Shown: piece by piece, positions 45,076-54,631 of the stretch
Layout of the letters: every line of letters starts with the position of its first letter
Position numbering within the stretch: position 1 is the stretch's first letter
From: an uncultured Treponema sp.
GTDB taxonomy: Bacteria; Spirochaetota; Spirochaetia; Treponematales; Treponemataceae
NCBI GenBank assembly: GCA_947170195.1
Contig: CAMVSS010000002.1
Location: 1-54,631 of the forward strand
Reading direction: 5' to 3'
Length of the DNA: 54,631 nucleotides
Program-made: the position numbers and the translations under genes
Notes under the pieces: generated by a model
What the model was told of the DNA's origin: nothing
Databases searched by the model: none
The model's input: the letters and a program-made list of their open reading frames with translations, nothing else

Positions 45076-46152
45076 CTAGCTGTCCAGTGCCTTAAACTCT
45101 TCTTCCTTGGCGTAGACGTTGAGCGCGTCAAGCATTTCGTCCATGTTTCCCATCATAAAGCCCGGCAAATTGTGGAGCGAAAGGTTGATGCGGTGGTCAG
45201 TTACGCGGTCCTGAGGATAGTTGTAGGTGCGGATTTTTTCTGAGCGGTCGCCGTTTCCGACCATGCTCTTTCGGGCAGAAGAACGCTCTGCGTCAAGCTT
45301 TGACTGCTCATAGTCAAACAATCGGGCGCGCAAAACTTCCCATGCCTTTTCCTTATTTTTAATCTGAGACTTCTGATCCTGCTGGATTACGACAATTCCC
45401 GTTGGAATATGTGTGAGTCGAACGGCAGAATCCGTTGTGTTTACACACTGACCGCCTGGTCCTCCAGCGCGCATTACATCAACACGAACGTCGCCAGGAT
45501 TGATTTTAACGTCAGCTTCCTCGGCCTCAGGCAAAACAGCAACCGTAACTGTAGAAGTCTGCAATCTTCCCTGAGATTCTGTTGCAGGAACACGCTGAAC
45601 GCGGTGAACGCCGGATTCCCAGCGCAAAGTTCCGTAAACGAATTTCCCGGTAATCTGAGTAACAATTTTGTTGAATCCGCCGACCTCAGTTTCCTGAGCC
45701 TCGACGTTCTCGTATTTCCAGCCCTTGCGCTCACAGAGGTGAATGTACATTTCCCACATGTCGCGCACGAAAAGAGAAGCCTCGTCGCCGCCCGCAGCCG
45801 AACGGATTTCAAGAATGATGTTTTTTTCGTCGAGCGGATCAGGCGGAATGAGCTTGAGTTTAATCTGCTCTTCGAGCTGAGGAACCTTTTCTTCGAGTTC
45901 TTTGAGCTCCTCTCGAGCCATTTCCTTCATTTCGGCATCATCCTCAGCCGTAATCATCATTTTTGCGTCTTCAATGCCCTGCAAACATTTTCGGTACTCG
46001 TTACCGACCTCAAGAACCGCCGTCAAATGACCGTGTTCACGCATCACATCTTTGTATTTTTTCTGGTCTTTTACCAAATCCGGGTCCTGAACCATCTCGT
46101 TGACTTCAACAAAACGAGCATCCAATTCTGTAAGTTTCTTCAATAAATCCAT
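45076..46152 (-). CDS. prfA: Peptide chain release factor 1
   Basis: MRAGGPGGQCVNTTDSAVRLTHIPTGIVV (GGQ motif), IRTYNYPQDRVTDHRI; start at MDLLKKLTELD. Confidence 0.96.
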   Translation of the reverse strand: MDLLKKLTELDARFVEVNEMVQDPDLVKDQKKYKDVMREHGHLTAVLEVGNEYRKCLQGIEDAKMMITAEDDAEMKEMAREELKELEEKVPQLEEQIKLKLIPPDPLDEKNIILEIRSAAGGDEASLFVRDMWEMYIHLCERKGWKYENVEAQETEVGGFNKIVTQITGKFVYGTLRWESGVHRVQRVPATESQGRLQTSTVTVAVLPEAEEADVKINPGDVRVDVMRAGGPGGQCVNTTDSAVRLTHIPTGIVVIQQDQKSQIKNKEKAWEVLRARLFDYEQSKLDAERSSARKSMVGNGDRSEKIRTYNYPQDRVTDHRINLSLHNLPGFMMGNMDEMLDALNVYAKEEEFKALDS

Positions 46153-46321
46153 AGCAAAAGATTCTACCAAATTGTAGCGATTGTGAAAATATGCGTAAAA
46201 AAGGAAACCTGGGACATCCGCGCACTGGCGAGTTTTTATTAAAAAAGTTTAGTTGTTGTTGCAATAGCTATCCACATCATTCCGCTCAACATGCACTGGA
46301 AAATCCATTTATAATCTTCTG

Positions 46322-46867
46322 TCAGAACTCTTTATATTCTTCCTCATTTTTTTCTTGTATAATTCCATAGTTCTCAAGCGCATCATAATCAAATCTTGCA
46401 TAATCTTTTTTATTTCTAAATAATTCGAACAATTCATGATTCTGTGAGTATAAATACAAAGCGTAGTTTATATTTTTTAATGTTACTTCCGATTTCTCAC
46501 AATCCATACCGTACGGTGCAGAATCAAATATATGAAAAGTTTCATTTTCATCAATAAATATGGTTAAACTCTGATTTCCCGGCATTCGTATATAGTCATC
46601 AGCTGGAAATGTCAATTTATAATACTTGCAGGGAATTATATAAGTTCCGTTCAGAGTGTCCCAAACCGTAAAGTCCATGCTGTTGAATTTAACAAAATAA
46701 CGGTTCTCTATCAGAAAAAATGAAATATAAAACCCTATTATAAAAATTACTGCGAAAAATTTAAAAAAACAATGACTTAGGTACATTACCAAAGCGAGAA
46801 AAAATTTAAAAATCGTACTAAAAAAATCACAGAGTGTATAAAACAGGCGTTTAATATTTAACAGCAT
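46322..46867 (-). CDS. Membrane protein of unknown function
   Basis: AT-rich ORF, start at MLLNIKRLFYTL; hydrophobic N-terminal half and soluble C-terminal half. Confidence 0.6.
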   Translation of the reverse strand: MLLNIKRLFYTLCDFFSTIFKFFLALVMYLSHCFFKFFAVIFIIGFYISFFLIENRYFVKFNSMDFTVWDTLNGTYIIPCKYYKLTFPADDYIRMPGNQSLTIFIDENETFHIFDSAPYGMDCEKSEVTLKNINYALYLYSQNHELFELFRNKKDYARFDYDALENYGIIQEKNEEEYKEF

Positions 46868-47106
46868 ATCAAACTCACATTCCAATAAAAGGCGACCAGA
46901 AGCCGACTCTGTTTTTTTCCACCCCGATAAGACGTAAACTTCCAGTGCGATATTACAACACGGCAAGTCGACACAATCCCCCCGCAAAAAAAACATCCAC
47001 AGACCAGCACCGATTTTTACAGATTTTATTTAATCCGTGTCCATCCGCGCAAACCTGTGGATTTATTTTACTACAAAGAGGCAGAAATATTCAATTTGTC
47101 AGAAAA

Positions 47107-49194
47107 TTAAACCTTAAACTGGTCAATCTGAGAACTGATTTCAGAAATTGAATCATTCATCCTGGCGGCCATTCCGTTTAAGGCGGCTCCGGTTTCGTTG
47201 ATCTTTTTTGCACCAATGCTCATCTCTTCCATACCGGTCGTCATGGTCATCGCCGCGTTCTGCAAAAGCTGAACTTCGTTGCGAATCATTTTGTTTCCTT
47301 CTTCCATCTCAAGGGATGCGTTTCGAACTTCTACAGTGCTGTCGTTCATATTGTGAAGGGCTTCGGTTATCTGCTTTGAACCTTCGTTCTGCTCTTCCAT
47401 AGCGGCCTTAATCTGTATGACGAGCGCATCTGTTTCTTCAAGTTTTCTAAACACGGCCTCAAATGCAAGGCTAGATTCATTTGAAGCGGAAACCACTTCG
47501 GTAATTGAATCACGAATATTATTAAGCTGATCTCCAATCGTCTTTGACTGAACTGTTGAAGTTTCAGAGAGTTTTCGGATTTCGTCCGCAACAACAGCAA
47601 ATCCTTTTCCGGCTTCGCCCGCATGAGCCGCCTCAATCGCCGCGTTCATGGCAAGCAAGTTTGTCTGACTTGCAATCGCAGAAATCGCAACGTTCGCCTC
47701 CTGAAGCATCTGCGACTGACTCTCAATTTTGGTGATACGTTCGTTTACAGCCCTTTGCTTTTCAATTCCAGTATGAGAATCTGCACGCAAATCATTAAAA
47801 GACTGCGCCATTTTATCAACAGAATTATTTACGGAAGAAATATTTCCAATCATTTCCTCAACAGCGGCACTCGCCTGAGTAACACCGGCTGACTGGCCTT
47901 CTATCATTTTTTCAAGGGATTCGATGTTTGATGCGATTTCATTTACAGCACCCGCCGTTTGAGATACAGATTGATTTTGAGTTTCAATCTGCCTTTTCAT
48001 GGAATCTATGTTTGCAATGATTTGCGTAATCGAACTTGCGGTATCATCGACACTCGCATTCATATCAGAACCGACAATACCAAGATTTTCGTTTGACTGC
48101 TTTACGTTTGAAATTATATCCTGCAATTTTTCTGCAAATCTATTGAATCCTTTTACAACGTTTCCGATTTCGTCATTGGAAGTAACGACGATACGCTTTG
48201 TTAAATCTGCATTTCCGCTGGCGATTTCCGTTATTGAATTATCAACAGCTTTAAGCGGCTTTAAGTTTACTCCTATTATAATGATGCTTATTATGCTGGC
48301 AAATATCAAAACCGCAATCACAACAAAGGTCATCGAGAACGTCATGCGCTTTATGACACCAAAAAATTCGTCATACGGTGCCATGCAAAATACAGCCCAC
48401 TCGCTGTCTTCACTAACAGGACAATACGAAGCGACCATTTTCTTTTTGCGGTGCGGCTCATAAAAACTCTTGTAGGCCGTCTTGCCGCTCATGGTTTCAA
48501 CTATCGCTTCATTCATTGCACCTGTGGTTACATCTTTTAGAACCTGCCCCTCTTCCACATATTTTACATTTGAATCAGCAACAGTTTTTCCGTTTTTCAT
48601 GTTGATTATAAAAGGATGACTGTCTTTTCCGATAGTAATGTCCTGACACAAGGCAGAAAGGGTATCTCCATAAAAAACCGCCGCTACAACGCCTGATATT
48701 TTGTTGGAATACAAATCGTAAACAGGAACGGAGTAAAAAATCATGAGTTTTCCGACTATAGGGCTGAAATTAGGGTCTGAAACGAAGTGTTCTCCTGCAA
48801 AAGCCCTGATGAAATATTCTCGCTTTGAACAGTCTGCAAGCGCTCCATCACCTGTAATTGACATTCCGTTTTTGTCGTAAAATGTGATGTTCTCATACTT
48901 TGAATCGATCGTCTTTGCACCAACAATGATCGAAACTTTTTCTTCCATAGATATTGAAGGATTTCGAATAACGGACATGCTCGCAAGCGCATCGAGCATA
49001 CGGAATTCCCTCTCGTTTGCATCACGAACTTGAACGGCAACTTTTTCAGATATACCGGTAATAGTCTGCTCTACAGAATCTTCCAAAGCATTCGTTGACA
49101 TGGAATAAGCAAGAAAACCAAGAATTCCGTTGGAAACAATGATAAGCCCAAGCAAAAGCCCCAGGAGCTTCGCTTTTAAACTTGTCGATTTCAT
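47107..49194 (-). CDS. Methyl-accepting chemotaxis protein with extracytoplasmic Cache-like sensor
   Basis: N-terminal TM, sensor region, HAMP-like segment, and signalling hairpin [38 protein letters not shown]. Confidence 0.95.
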   Translation of the reverse strand: MKSTSLKAKLLGLLLGLIIVSNGILGFLAYSMSTNALEDSVEQTITGISEKVAVQVRDANEREFRMLDALASMSVIRNPSISMEEKVSIIVGAKTIDSKYENITFYDKNGMSITGDGALADCSKREYFIRAFAGEHFVSDPNFSPIVGKLMIFYSVPVYDLYSNKISGVVAAVFYGDTLSALCQDITIGKDSHPFIINMKNGKTVADSNVKYVEEGQVLKDVTTGAMNEAIVETMSGKTAYKSFYEPHRKKKMVASYCPVSEDSEWAVFCMAPYDEFFGVIKRMTFSMTFVVIAVLIFASIISIIIIGVNLKPLKAVDNSITEIASGNADLTKRIVVTSNDEIGNVVKGFNRFAEKLQDIISNVKQSNENLGIVGSDMNASVDDTASSITQIIANIDSMKRQIETQNQSVSQTAGAVNEIASNIESLEKMIEGQSAGVTQASAAVEEMIGNISSVNNSVDKMAQSFNDLRADSHTGIEKQRAVNERITKIESQSQMLQEANVAISAIASQTNLLAMNAAIEAAHAGEAGKGFAVVADEIRKLSETSTVQSKTIGDQLNNIRDSITEVVSASNESSLAFEAVFRKLEETDALVIQIKAAMEEQNEGSKQITEALHNMNDSTVEVRNASLEMEEGNKMIRNEVQLLQNAAMTMTTGMEEMSIGAKKINETGAALNGMAARMNDSISEISSQIDQFKV

Positions 49195-49429
49195 AAATTT
49201 CTCCTCCGATTATTTTTAGTATAAACTGCCGATAGCATTTTTTAAAGAAAAAACGTCAAAAATTAATTTCCTTCAAGAAAATTGCGCACAAGTAATTTTC
49301 TTTTTCTTATTGAAAACTTCCTATTAAATAGTTATCATAAAGAACTCTATTAAAAAAAGTGCTGATTTTTAGATTTGTCAAAAAAAAGACATTCGCATCA
49401 GCACATGCATATTTTTAAGGAAGTTCCCA

Positions 49430-52400
49430 ATGGAAACAGCAAATACAGTATTTACTCCGGCAGTTACACCTATCAGAATTGGTATCGATGTCGGCTCCAC
49501 AACAGTTAAAGTCGTTTGTATAGACGAAAACGACAAAATGATTTATGGAGATTATCAGCGTCACCGCGCCGATATCCGCAATACGATCATCACTGTTGTA
49601 ACACAGGCTTTGAATGAGATCGAAAAATCTGCAAAACTTGGCGATAAGCATACTGTTTCCGTAAAAGTCACCGGTTCAGGCGGATTATCCGTATCTCAGT
49701 GGCTCGACATTCCTTTCATTCAGGAAGTAGTCGCGGCAACCACAGCCGTCAAAAAACTCATTCCACAGACAGATGTAGTAATCGAGCTCGGCGGTGAGGA
49801 TGCAAAAATCACATATTTCACTGGCGGCGTTGAGCAGCGAATGAACGGTACTTGTGCCGGCGGTACGGGTGCATTCATCGACCAGATGGCAGCCCTTCTC
49901 GAAACTGACGCACCAGGTCTCAACAAGCTTGCAGCAGGATGCAAGCAGATTTACCCGATCGCAGCACGATGCGGCGTTTTCGCAAAGACAGACGTTCAGC
50001 CTCTCATCAATGAGGGCGCGCGACGAGAAGATATCGCCGCTTCTATTTTCCAGGCAGTAGTCAACCAGACAATCTCAGGTCTTGCGTGCGGCAAACCGAT
50101 CCGCGGTCATGTTGCATTTCTCGGAGGTCCGCTCCACTTCCTCGACCAGCTCCGGGTTCGCTTTATAGAAACCCTCAAGCTCAAAGATGACGAAATCATC
50201 GTTCCGGAAGACAGCCAACTTTTCGTAGCTGCCGGTTCTGCTTATTCAGCAGAAAAAGTCTGCAATCCGCTCTCTTCTTCAATGCCAAAAAGCTTCCCTA
50301 CAATCAAAGATTTCCGCGACTCGCTCAAGAATCTTGAAGGAGCAGAGCTCAACGAAGTACAGCGTCTCGATCCGCTTTTCGTCGATGAAGAAGATCTGGC
50401 AAAATTCCGCGCACGTCACGGCGAGGACAAGGCGAAACGCGCTGATCTGAACGCCGAACATGGCGCACTTTTCTTGGGTCTCGATGCAGGCTCAACGACC
50501 ACAAAAGCAGTCCTCATCAACAAAAAGGGCGAAATTCTGTGGGACTTCTACGATGTAAATGCGGGAAATCCTGTCGATCTGGCAGTCCGCGTTCTCAAAG
50601 ATTTGTATAAAATCCTGCCAAAAGACTGCTACATCGCGCGCGCTGTTTCTACAGGTTACGGCGAAGCACTTTTCCAGGCAGCTTTGGGCGTTGATGCGGG
50701 CGAAGTTGAAACAATCACTCACTACCGAGCCGCAGAATTCTTTGTCCCTGGCGTTGAGTTCCTTCTCGACATCGGCGGTCAGGACATGAAGTGCCTCCGA
50801 ATGAAGGACGGTGCAATCACTTCTATTCAGCTCAACGAAGCATGTTCAGCAGGATGTGGTTCATTCCTTGCAAACTTCGCAAACTCAATGAACCTCGATA
50901 TCCGAGAATTCTCAAAACGCGCACTTCTCGCTAAAAAGCCGGTCGATTTGGGTTCACGATGTACAGTCTTCATGAACAGCCGCGTAAAACAGGCTCAGAA
51001 AGAAGGTGCCACAATCGATGACATTTCGGCAGGCCTTTCTTATTCAGTAATCAAAAACGCTCTTTTCAAGGTAATCAAACTCCGCCGCGCTTCAGAAATC
51101 GGCACAAAGGTTGTCGTTCAGGGCGGCACATTCTACAATGATGCGGTTCTCCGTGCATTTGAAAAAATCGCGGGCGTAAATGTATTCCGACCTGATGTTG
51201 CGGGTCTCATGGGCGCATACGGTTCGGCACTCATCGCTTACGACCAGTGGTGCGACCTCACTGCTCCAAAACCGGGGCAGGAAAAGAACTGGACTCCGCC
51301 GAAGATCGTTTCAAACATCGCAACTCTTGAGCAGCTCGAATCATTCAAAGTCGATCTGGAACTCACACGATGCGGCGGCTGTCAGAACAACTGTCTTCTC
51401 ACAATCAACACATTCACTACAAACGGTGCAAAACGCCAGTTCATCACGGGCAACCGATGTGAAAAGGGATTGGAGCGTCATCAGCTCAAAGACGAAAACG
51501 CTCAGACAGTTGACGGCTCAAACAAAGAAAACACAGGCGTTGAGTCAACAGGCTTCGAATTGCCGAACCTCTTCGACTGGAAGTACAAACGACTCTTCAA
51601 CCACTACATTCCGCTCAAGCCGGAAGAAGCTCCTATGGGCTCAGTCGGAATTCCGCGCGTCCTCAACATGTACGAGAATTATCCGCTCTGGTTCACCGTA
51701 TTCACAAAACTCGGCTTCCAGGTAAAAACTTCTCCACGCTCAAGCCGAATGATTTACGAGCGCGGAATCGATTCTATTCCATCAGAGTCGGTCTGCTACC
51801 CTGCAAAAATCTCTCACGGTCACATGGAATCGCTCCTCAAGATGGGATGCAAATTCATATTCTATCCGTGTATTCCTTACGAAAAAGTCGAGGACAAGGG
51901 CGCAGGAAACCACTACAACTGTCCTGTCGTAACTTCATATCCAGAAGTCCTCAAGCACAACCTCGACTCAATCAACGAGGCAAAAGACCTTCTCTTCATG
52001 AATCCGTTCTTGCCGATTTATGATTTGCCTCGCCTGCGCGAGCGAGTCTACGAAGAGCTTCACAAGCACTTCCCGACTCTGACAAAAGAGCAGGTTTTTG
52101 AAGCTGTTGACGAGGGTTGGAAAGAACAGGAACAGTTCAAGATTGACACCCAGCGGGCAGCCGAAGAAGCATTGGAGCAGCTCGTCGTTACGGGCGGTAA
52201 CGGTATCGTACTTGCAGGCCGACCATATCACCTCGACCCGGAAATCAACCACGGTATCCCGGAAATGATTCACGGTCTCGGTCTTGCAGTATTCACGGAA
52301 GATTCAGTTGCGCACTTAGGCTCAATCGAACGTCCGTTGCGAATCATCGACCAGTGGACATACCACAACCGATTGTACCGCGCGGCAAATTTCGTATCCG

Positions 52401-54004
52401 GCATGCCGAACCTCGAAATCGTTCAGCTCACTTCATTCGGATGCGGTCTCGATGCAGTAACCGCTGATCAGGTTGACGAAATCATGAAGTCAAAGAGCCG
52501 CATGTACACGCTCATAAAGATTGACGAAGGAAGCAACCTCGGTGCAGTGCGAATCCGAATCCGCTCGCTCATCGCGGCAGTAAAAGCTCGCCAGCGCAAC
52601 CGCCGAAAGGTCGAGACAAAGAGCGCGGCATACCAGCGAGTAATCTTCACGGAAGAAATGAAAAAAGAATACACGATTCTCTGTCCGCAGATGTCGCCTA
52701 TTCACTTCCGCCTGTTGCAGAAAGCATTCCAGTACTCAGGTTTCAACTTTGTCGTGCTTGACTCGGTTGACCCGAAAGCCGTTGATACAGGTCTTAAATT
52801 TGTAAACAACGATGCATGCTACCCTTCAATCCTGGTAACAGGCCAGCTCATTGAAGCGCTTGAATCAGGAAAATACGATATAAACAAAACTGCAGTCATC
52901 ATCTCACAGACTGGCGGTGGCTGTCGTGCCACGAACTACATCGGATTTATCCGCCGTGCTTTGAACGACGCGGGCTGGAGCCATGTTCCGGTCATCTCGC
53001 TCAACGCATTGGGCATGGAAAAGAATCCTGGATTCACATTCACTCCGGGAATGGTTCACAAGGCAATGATGGCAGCTTTCATCGGCGACCTTCTCATGCG
53101 CGTTCTTTACCGCGTTCGACCATACGAAGCCGAGCCAGGAAGCGCAAACCGCCTGTACGAAAAATGGAACGCAAAAGCCGAAGAAATGCTCAAATCGAAC
53201 TCAATCTTCAAATATCGCAGGTTGATTCGCGGCATCGTGCGTGACTTTGACCGCCTGCCAATTCTTCCGATCAAAAAACCTCGCGTCGGTGTCGTCGGCG
53301 AAATTCTCGTAAAATTCCATCCGACAGCAAACAATGACATGGTAAATGTAATCGAAAAAGAGGGCGCGGAGTGCGTAATGCCGGATCTGATGGACTTCTT
53401 GTTCTACACATTCTCGGACGGCGTTTTCCGCTACAAAGAACTCGCATTCCCGAAATCAGAAGCAAAGAACGGAAAGCTGGCAGTCTGGGCACTCGAGCTT
53501 TACCGAAGGTACATGAAAAAATGCCTGCGAAAGAGCCGCAGATTCGAAGCTCCTAACTCAATCTGGGATATGATGAAGAGCGTAGAAGGATTGATTCAGA
53601 CAGGAAACATCTCAGGCGAAGGCTGGTTCCTGACCGCAGAGATGGTCGAGCTTATTCACTCTGGCGCACCGAGCATTGCTTGTGTACAGCCGTTCGCATG
53701 TCTCCCGAACCACATCACCGGCAAGGGTATGATAAAAGAGCTGCGACGAAGATTCCCGGGATCAAACATCAGCGCGATCGACTACGACCCGGGTGCTTCA
53801 GAAGTAAACCAGCTCAACCGACTCAAGCTTCTTTTGAGCAACGCCCCAATCGGCAAAAACCCGGACGAGCTTCCTAACGGCAAAATCTGGACGAAAAAAG
53901 GCGAAGTAGAGCCGATCATCCAGTACGCAAGCGGTGGCGCACAGTTCGTGGACAACGACCCGATTGACGCAAAGAACTCAGTTCCTGCGACTACAGCGGT
54001 GTAA
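49430..54004 (+). CDS. Acyl-CoA dehydratase activase-related fusion protein (two BadF/BcrA-type ATPase domains plus DUF2229/2-hydroxyglutaryl-CoA dehydratase-like region)
   Basis: GIDVGSTTVKVV...GGEDAKITYF...GTCAGGTGAFIDQMA and GLDAGSTTTKAVLI...GGQDMKCLRM...ACSAGCGSFLANFA; then RCGGCQNNC, SVCYPAKISHGH, YPCIPYEK, NDACYPSILV, GGGCRATNY. Confidence 0.93.
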   Translation: METANTVFTPAVTPIRIGIDVGSTTVKVVCIDENDKMIYGDYQRHRADIRNTIITVVTQALNEIEKSAKLGDKHTVSVKVTGSGGLSVSQWLDIPFIQEVVAATTAVKKLIPQTDVVIELGGEDAKITYFTGGVEQRMNGTCAGGTGAFIDQMAALLETDAPGLNKLAAGCKQIYPIAARCGVFAKTDVQPLINEGARREDIAASIFQAVVNQTISGLACGKPIRGHVAFLGGPLHFLDQLRVRFIETLKLKDDEIIVPEDSQLFVAAGSAYSAEKVCNPLSSSMPKSFPTIKDFRDSLKNLEGAELNEVQRLDPLFVDEEDLAKFRARHGEDKAKRADLNAEHGALFLGLDAGSTTTKAVLINKKGEILWDFYDVNAGNPVDLAVRVLKDLYKILPKDCYIARAVSTGYGEALFQAALGVDAGEVETITHYRAAEFFVPGVEFLLDIGGQDMKCLRMKDGAITSIQLNEACSAGCGSFLANFANSMNLDIREFSKRALLAKKPVDLGSRCTVFMNSRVKQAQKEGATIDDISAGLSYSVIKNALFKVIKLRRASEIGTKVVVQGGTFYNDAVLRAFEKIAGVNVFRPDVAGLMGAYGSALIAYDQWCDLTAPKPGQEKNWTPPKIVSNIATLEQLESFKVDLELTRCGGCQNNCLLTINTFTTNGAKRQFITGNRCEKGLERHQLKDENAQTVDGSNKENTGVESTGFELPNLFDWKYKRLFNHYIPLKPEEAPMGSVGIPRVLNMYENYPLWFTVFTKLGFQVKTSPRSSRMIYERGIDSIPSESVCYPAKISHGHMESLLKMGCKFIFYPCIPYEKVEDKGAGNHYNCPVVTSYPEVLKHNLDSINEAKDLLFMNPFLPIYDLPRLRERVYEELHKHFPTLTKEQVFEAVDEGWKEQEQFKIDTQRAAEEALEQLVVTGGNGIVLAGRPYHLDPEINHGIPEMIHGLGLAVFTEDSVAHLGSIERPLRIIDQWTYHNRLYRAANFVSGMPNLEIVQLTSFGCGLDAVTADQVDEIMKSKSRMYTLIKIDEGSNLGAVRIRIRSLIAAVKARQRNRRKVETKSAAYQRVIFTEEMKKEYTILCPQMSPIHFRLLQKAFQYSGFNFVVLDSVDPKAVDTGLKFVNNDACYPSILVTGQLIEALESGKYDINKTAVIISQTGGGCRATNYIGFIRRALNDAGWSHVPVISLNALGMEKNPGFTFTPGMVHKAMMAAFIGDLLMRVLYRVRPYEAEPGSANRLYEKWNAKAEEMLKSNSIFKYRRLIRGIVRDFDRLPILPIKKPRVGVVGEILVKFHPTANNDMVNVIEKEGAECVMPDLMDFLFYTFSDGVFRYKELAFPKSEAKNGKLAVWALELYRRYMKKCLRKSRRFEAPNSIWDMMKSVEGLIQTGNISGEGWFLTAEMVELIHSGAPSIACVQPFACLPNHITGKGMIKELRRRFPGSNISAIDYDPGASEVNQLNRLKLLLSNAPIGKNPDELPNGKIWTKKGEVEPIIQYASGGAQFVDNDPIDAKNSVPATTAV

Positions 54005-54027
54005 GTAAATTTGAAGCAAAATAAAAA

Positions 54028-54077
54028 ACGCCCGGTGATACGAAGTTCTCGTGTTGCCGGGCGTTGTTTTTTGGGAA
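54028..54077 (+). terminator. Strong rho-independent terminator after the activase-type gene
   Basis: aacgcccgg...ccgggcgtt stem (with inner cga-agtt-tcg pairing) followed by gttttttgg. Confidence 0.8.
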
Positions 54078-54116
54078 ATCTAGCAATAGAAATCTGTACC
54101 TGAAGAGTTTAAGGAA

Positions 54117-54631
54117 CTAGCGTCTTCTTCTGCTTATGCGGAGAAGTGCCAGGAACAGGTTTATAAAATCCAGATAAAGTTCAAGCGCGCCAAGAATGGC
54201 AACTTTACTGTAGTCGTCACTGCCATAGGCATTCTCTGCCGTGCGGATGATTTTCTGAGAATCATAGGCGGTAAGGCCTGTAAACACAATGACTGTTGCA
54301 ATCGAAACAAGAATATTGAACATCGAGAAACTTGCAGCTGTAAAAAAGGACATCACAAACTGAATGAGGTTTGCAATTATTATTCCGACCAAAGCCATAA
54401 ATAGATATCGACCCCAGCCCATCAGATTTTTTGAAGTTCTAGATCCATACACGCACATAACACCAAACATAACGCTGCATCCAACAAATGCAGATGCAAT
54501 TGAATCAATCGTATATATCAAAAAGATGTATGAAAGTGTAATTCCGTTCAGCATGGAATAAATCACAAATCCTGCTGTTGCAGCCCCAACAGAAAGGGTT
54601 CTTATGTTGTAGTGTCGCTTATTTGTGTTAT
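54117..54631 (-). CDS. Bax inhibitor-1/YccA family membrane protein (5' end beyond window)
   Basis: IVFTGLTAYDSQKIIRTAENAYGSDDYSKVAILGALELYLDFINLFLALLRISRRRR. Reading frame stays open to the window edge (NTNKRHYNIRTLSVGAATAGFVIYSML). Confidence 0.88.
   Translation of the reverse strand, partial: NTNKRHYNIRTLSVGAATAGFVIYSMLNGITLSYIFLIYTIDSIASAFVGCSVMFGVMCVYGSRTSKNLMGWGRYLFMALVGIIIANLIQFVMSFFTAASFSMFNILVSIATVIVFTGLTAYDSQKIIRTAENAYGSDDYSKVAILGALELYLDFINLFLALLRISRRRR

Noticed and set aside
45409-46146. 245-aa plus-strand ORF opposite prfA
   Set aside because: Antisense shadow of a well-identified release factor gene.

Overview
The window reads as chromosomal DNA from a spirochaete, most likely Treponema. 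This is inferred from gene content and lipoprotein/OMP style; there is no rRNA here to confirm it. Most of it is dense, ordinary core content: fabG-fabD, a SPOR protein, an HTH-REC regulator, recX, rplM-rpsI, azlCD, potABC(D), a GGDEF-EAL protein, OmpA, a frameshifted recQ, an orphan hisH-hisF pair, a DEAD-box RNA helicase, carD-ispD-ispF, prmC/prfA, an MCP, a 1524-aa acyl-CoA dehydratase activase-type fusion, and a Bax-inhibitor-1 family protein cut by the window end. The most interesting parts are: (1) a compact six-gene minus-strand operon (33396..41512) encoding TonB-like, ExbD, ExbB, a beta-barrel-like exported protein, a 936-aa TPR protein and a 458-aa exported unknown, which may be a non-canonical energised envelope system; (2) a 1871-aa membrane-anchored coiled-coil protein with 50 consecutive 11-residue repeats and a C-terminal HTH-like segment; (3) a family of short palindromic elements just downstream of several stop codons; (4) a run of tandem hairpins after prfA; (5) recQ broken by one base in a T-run; (6) a Pmp-like beta-helix lipoprotein. 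I found no CRISPR array, tRNA, rRNA, transposase or prophage.
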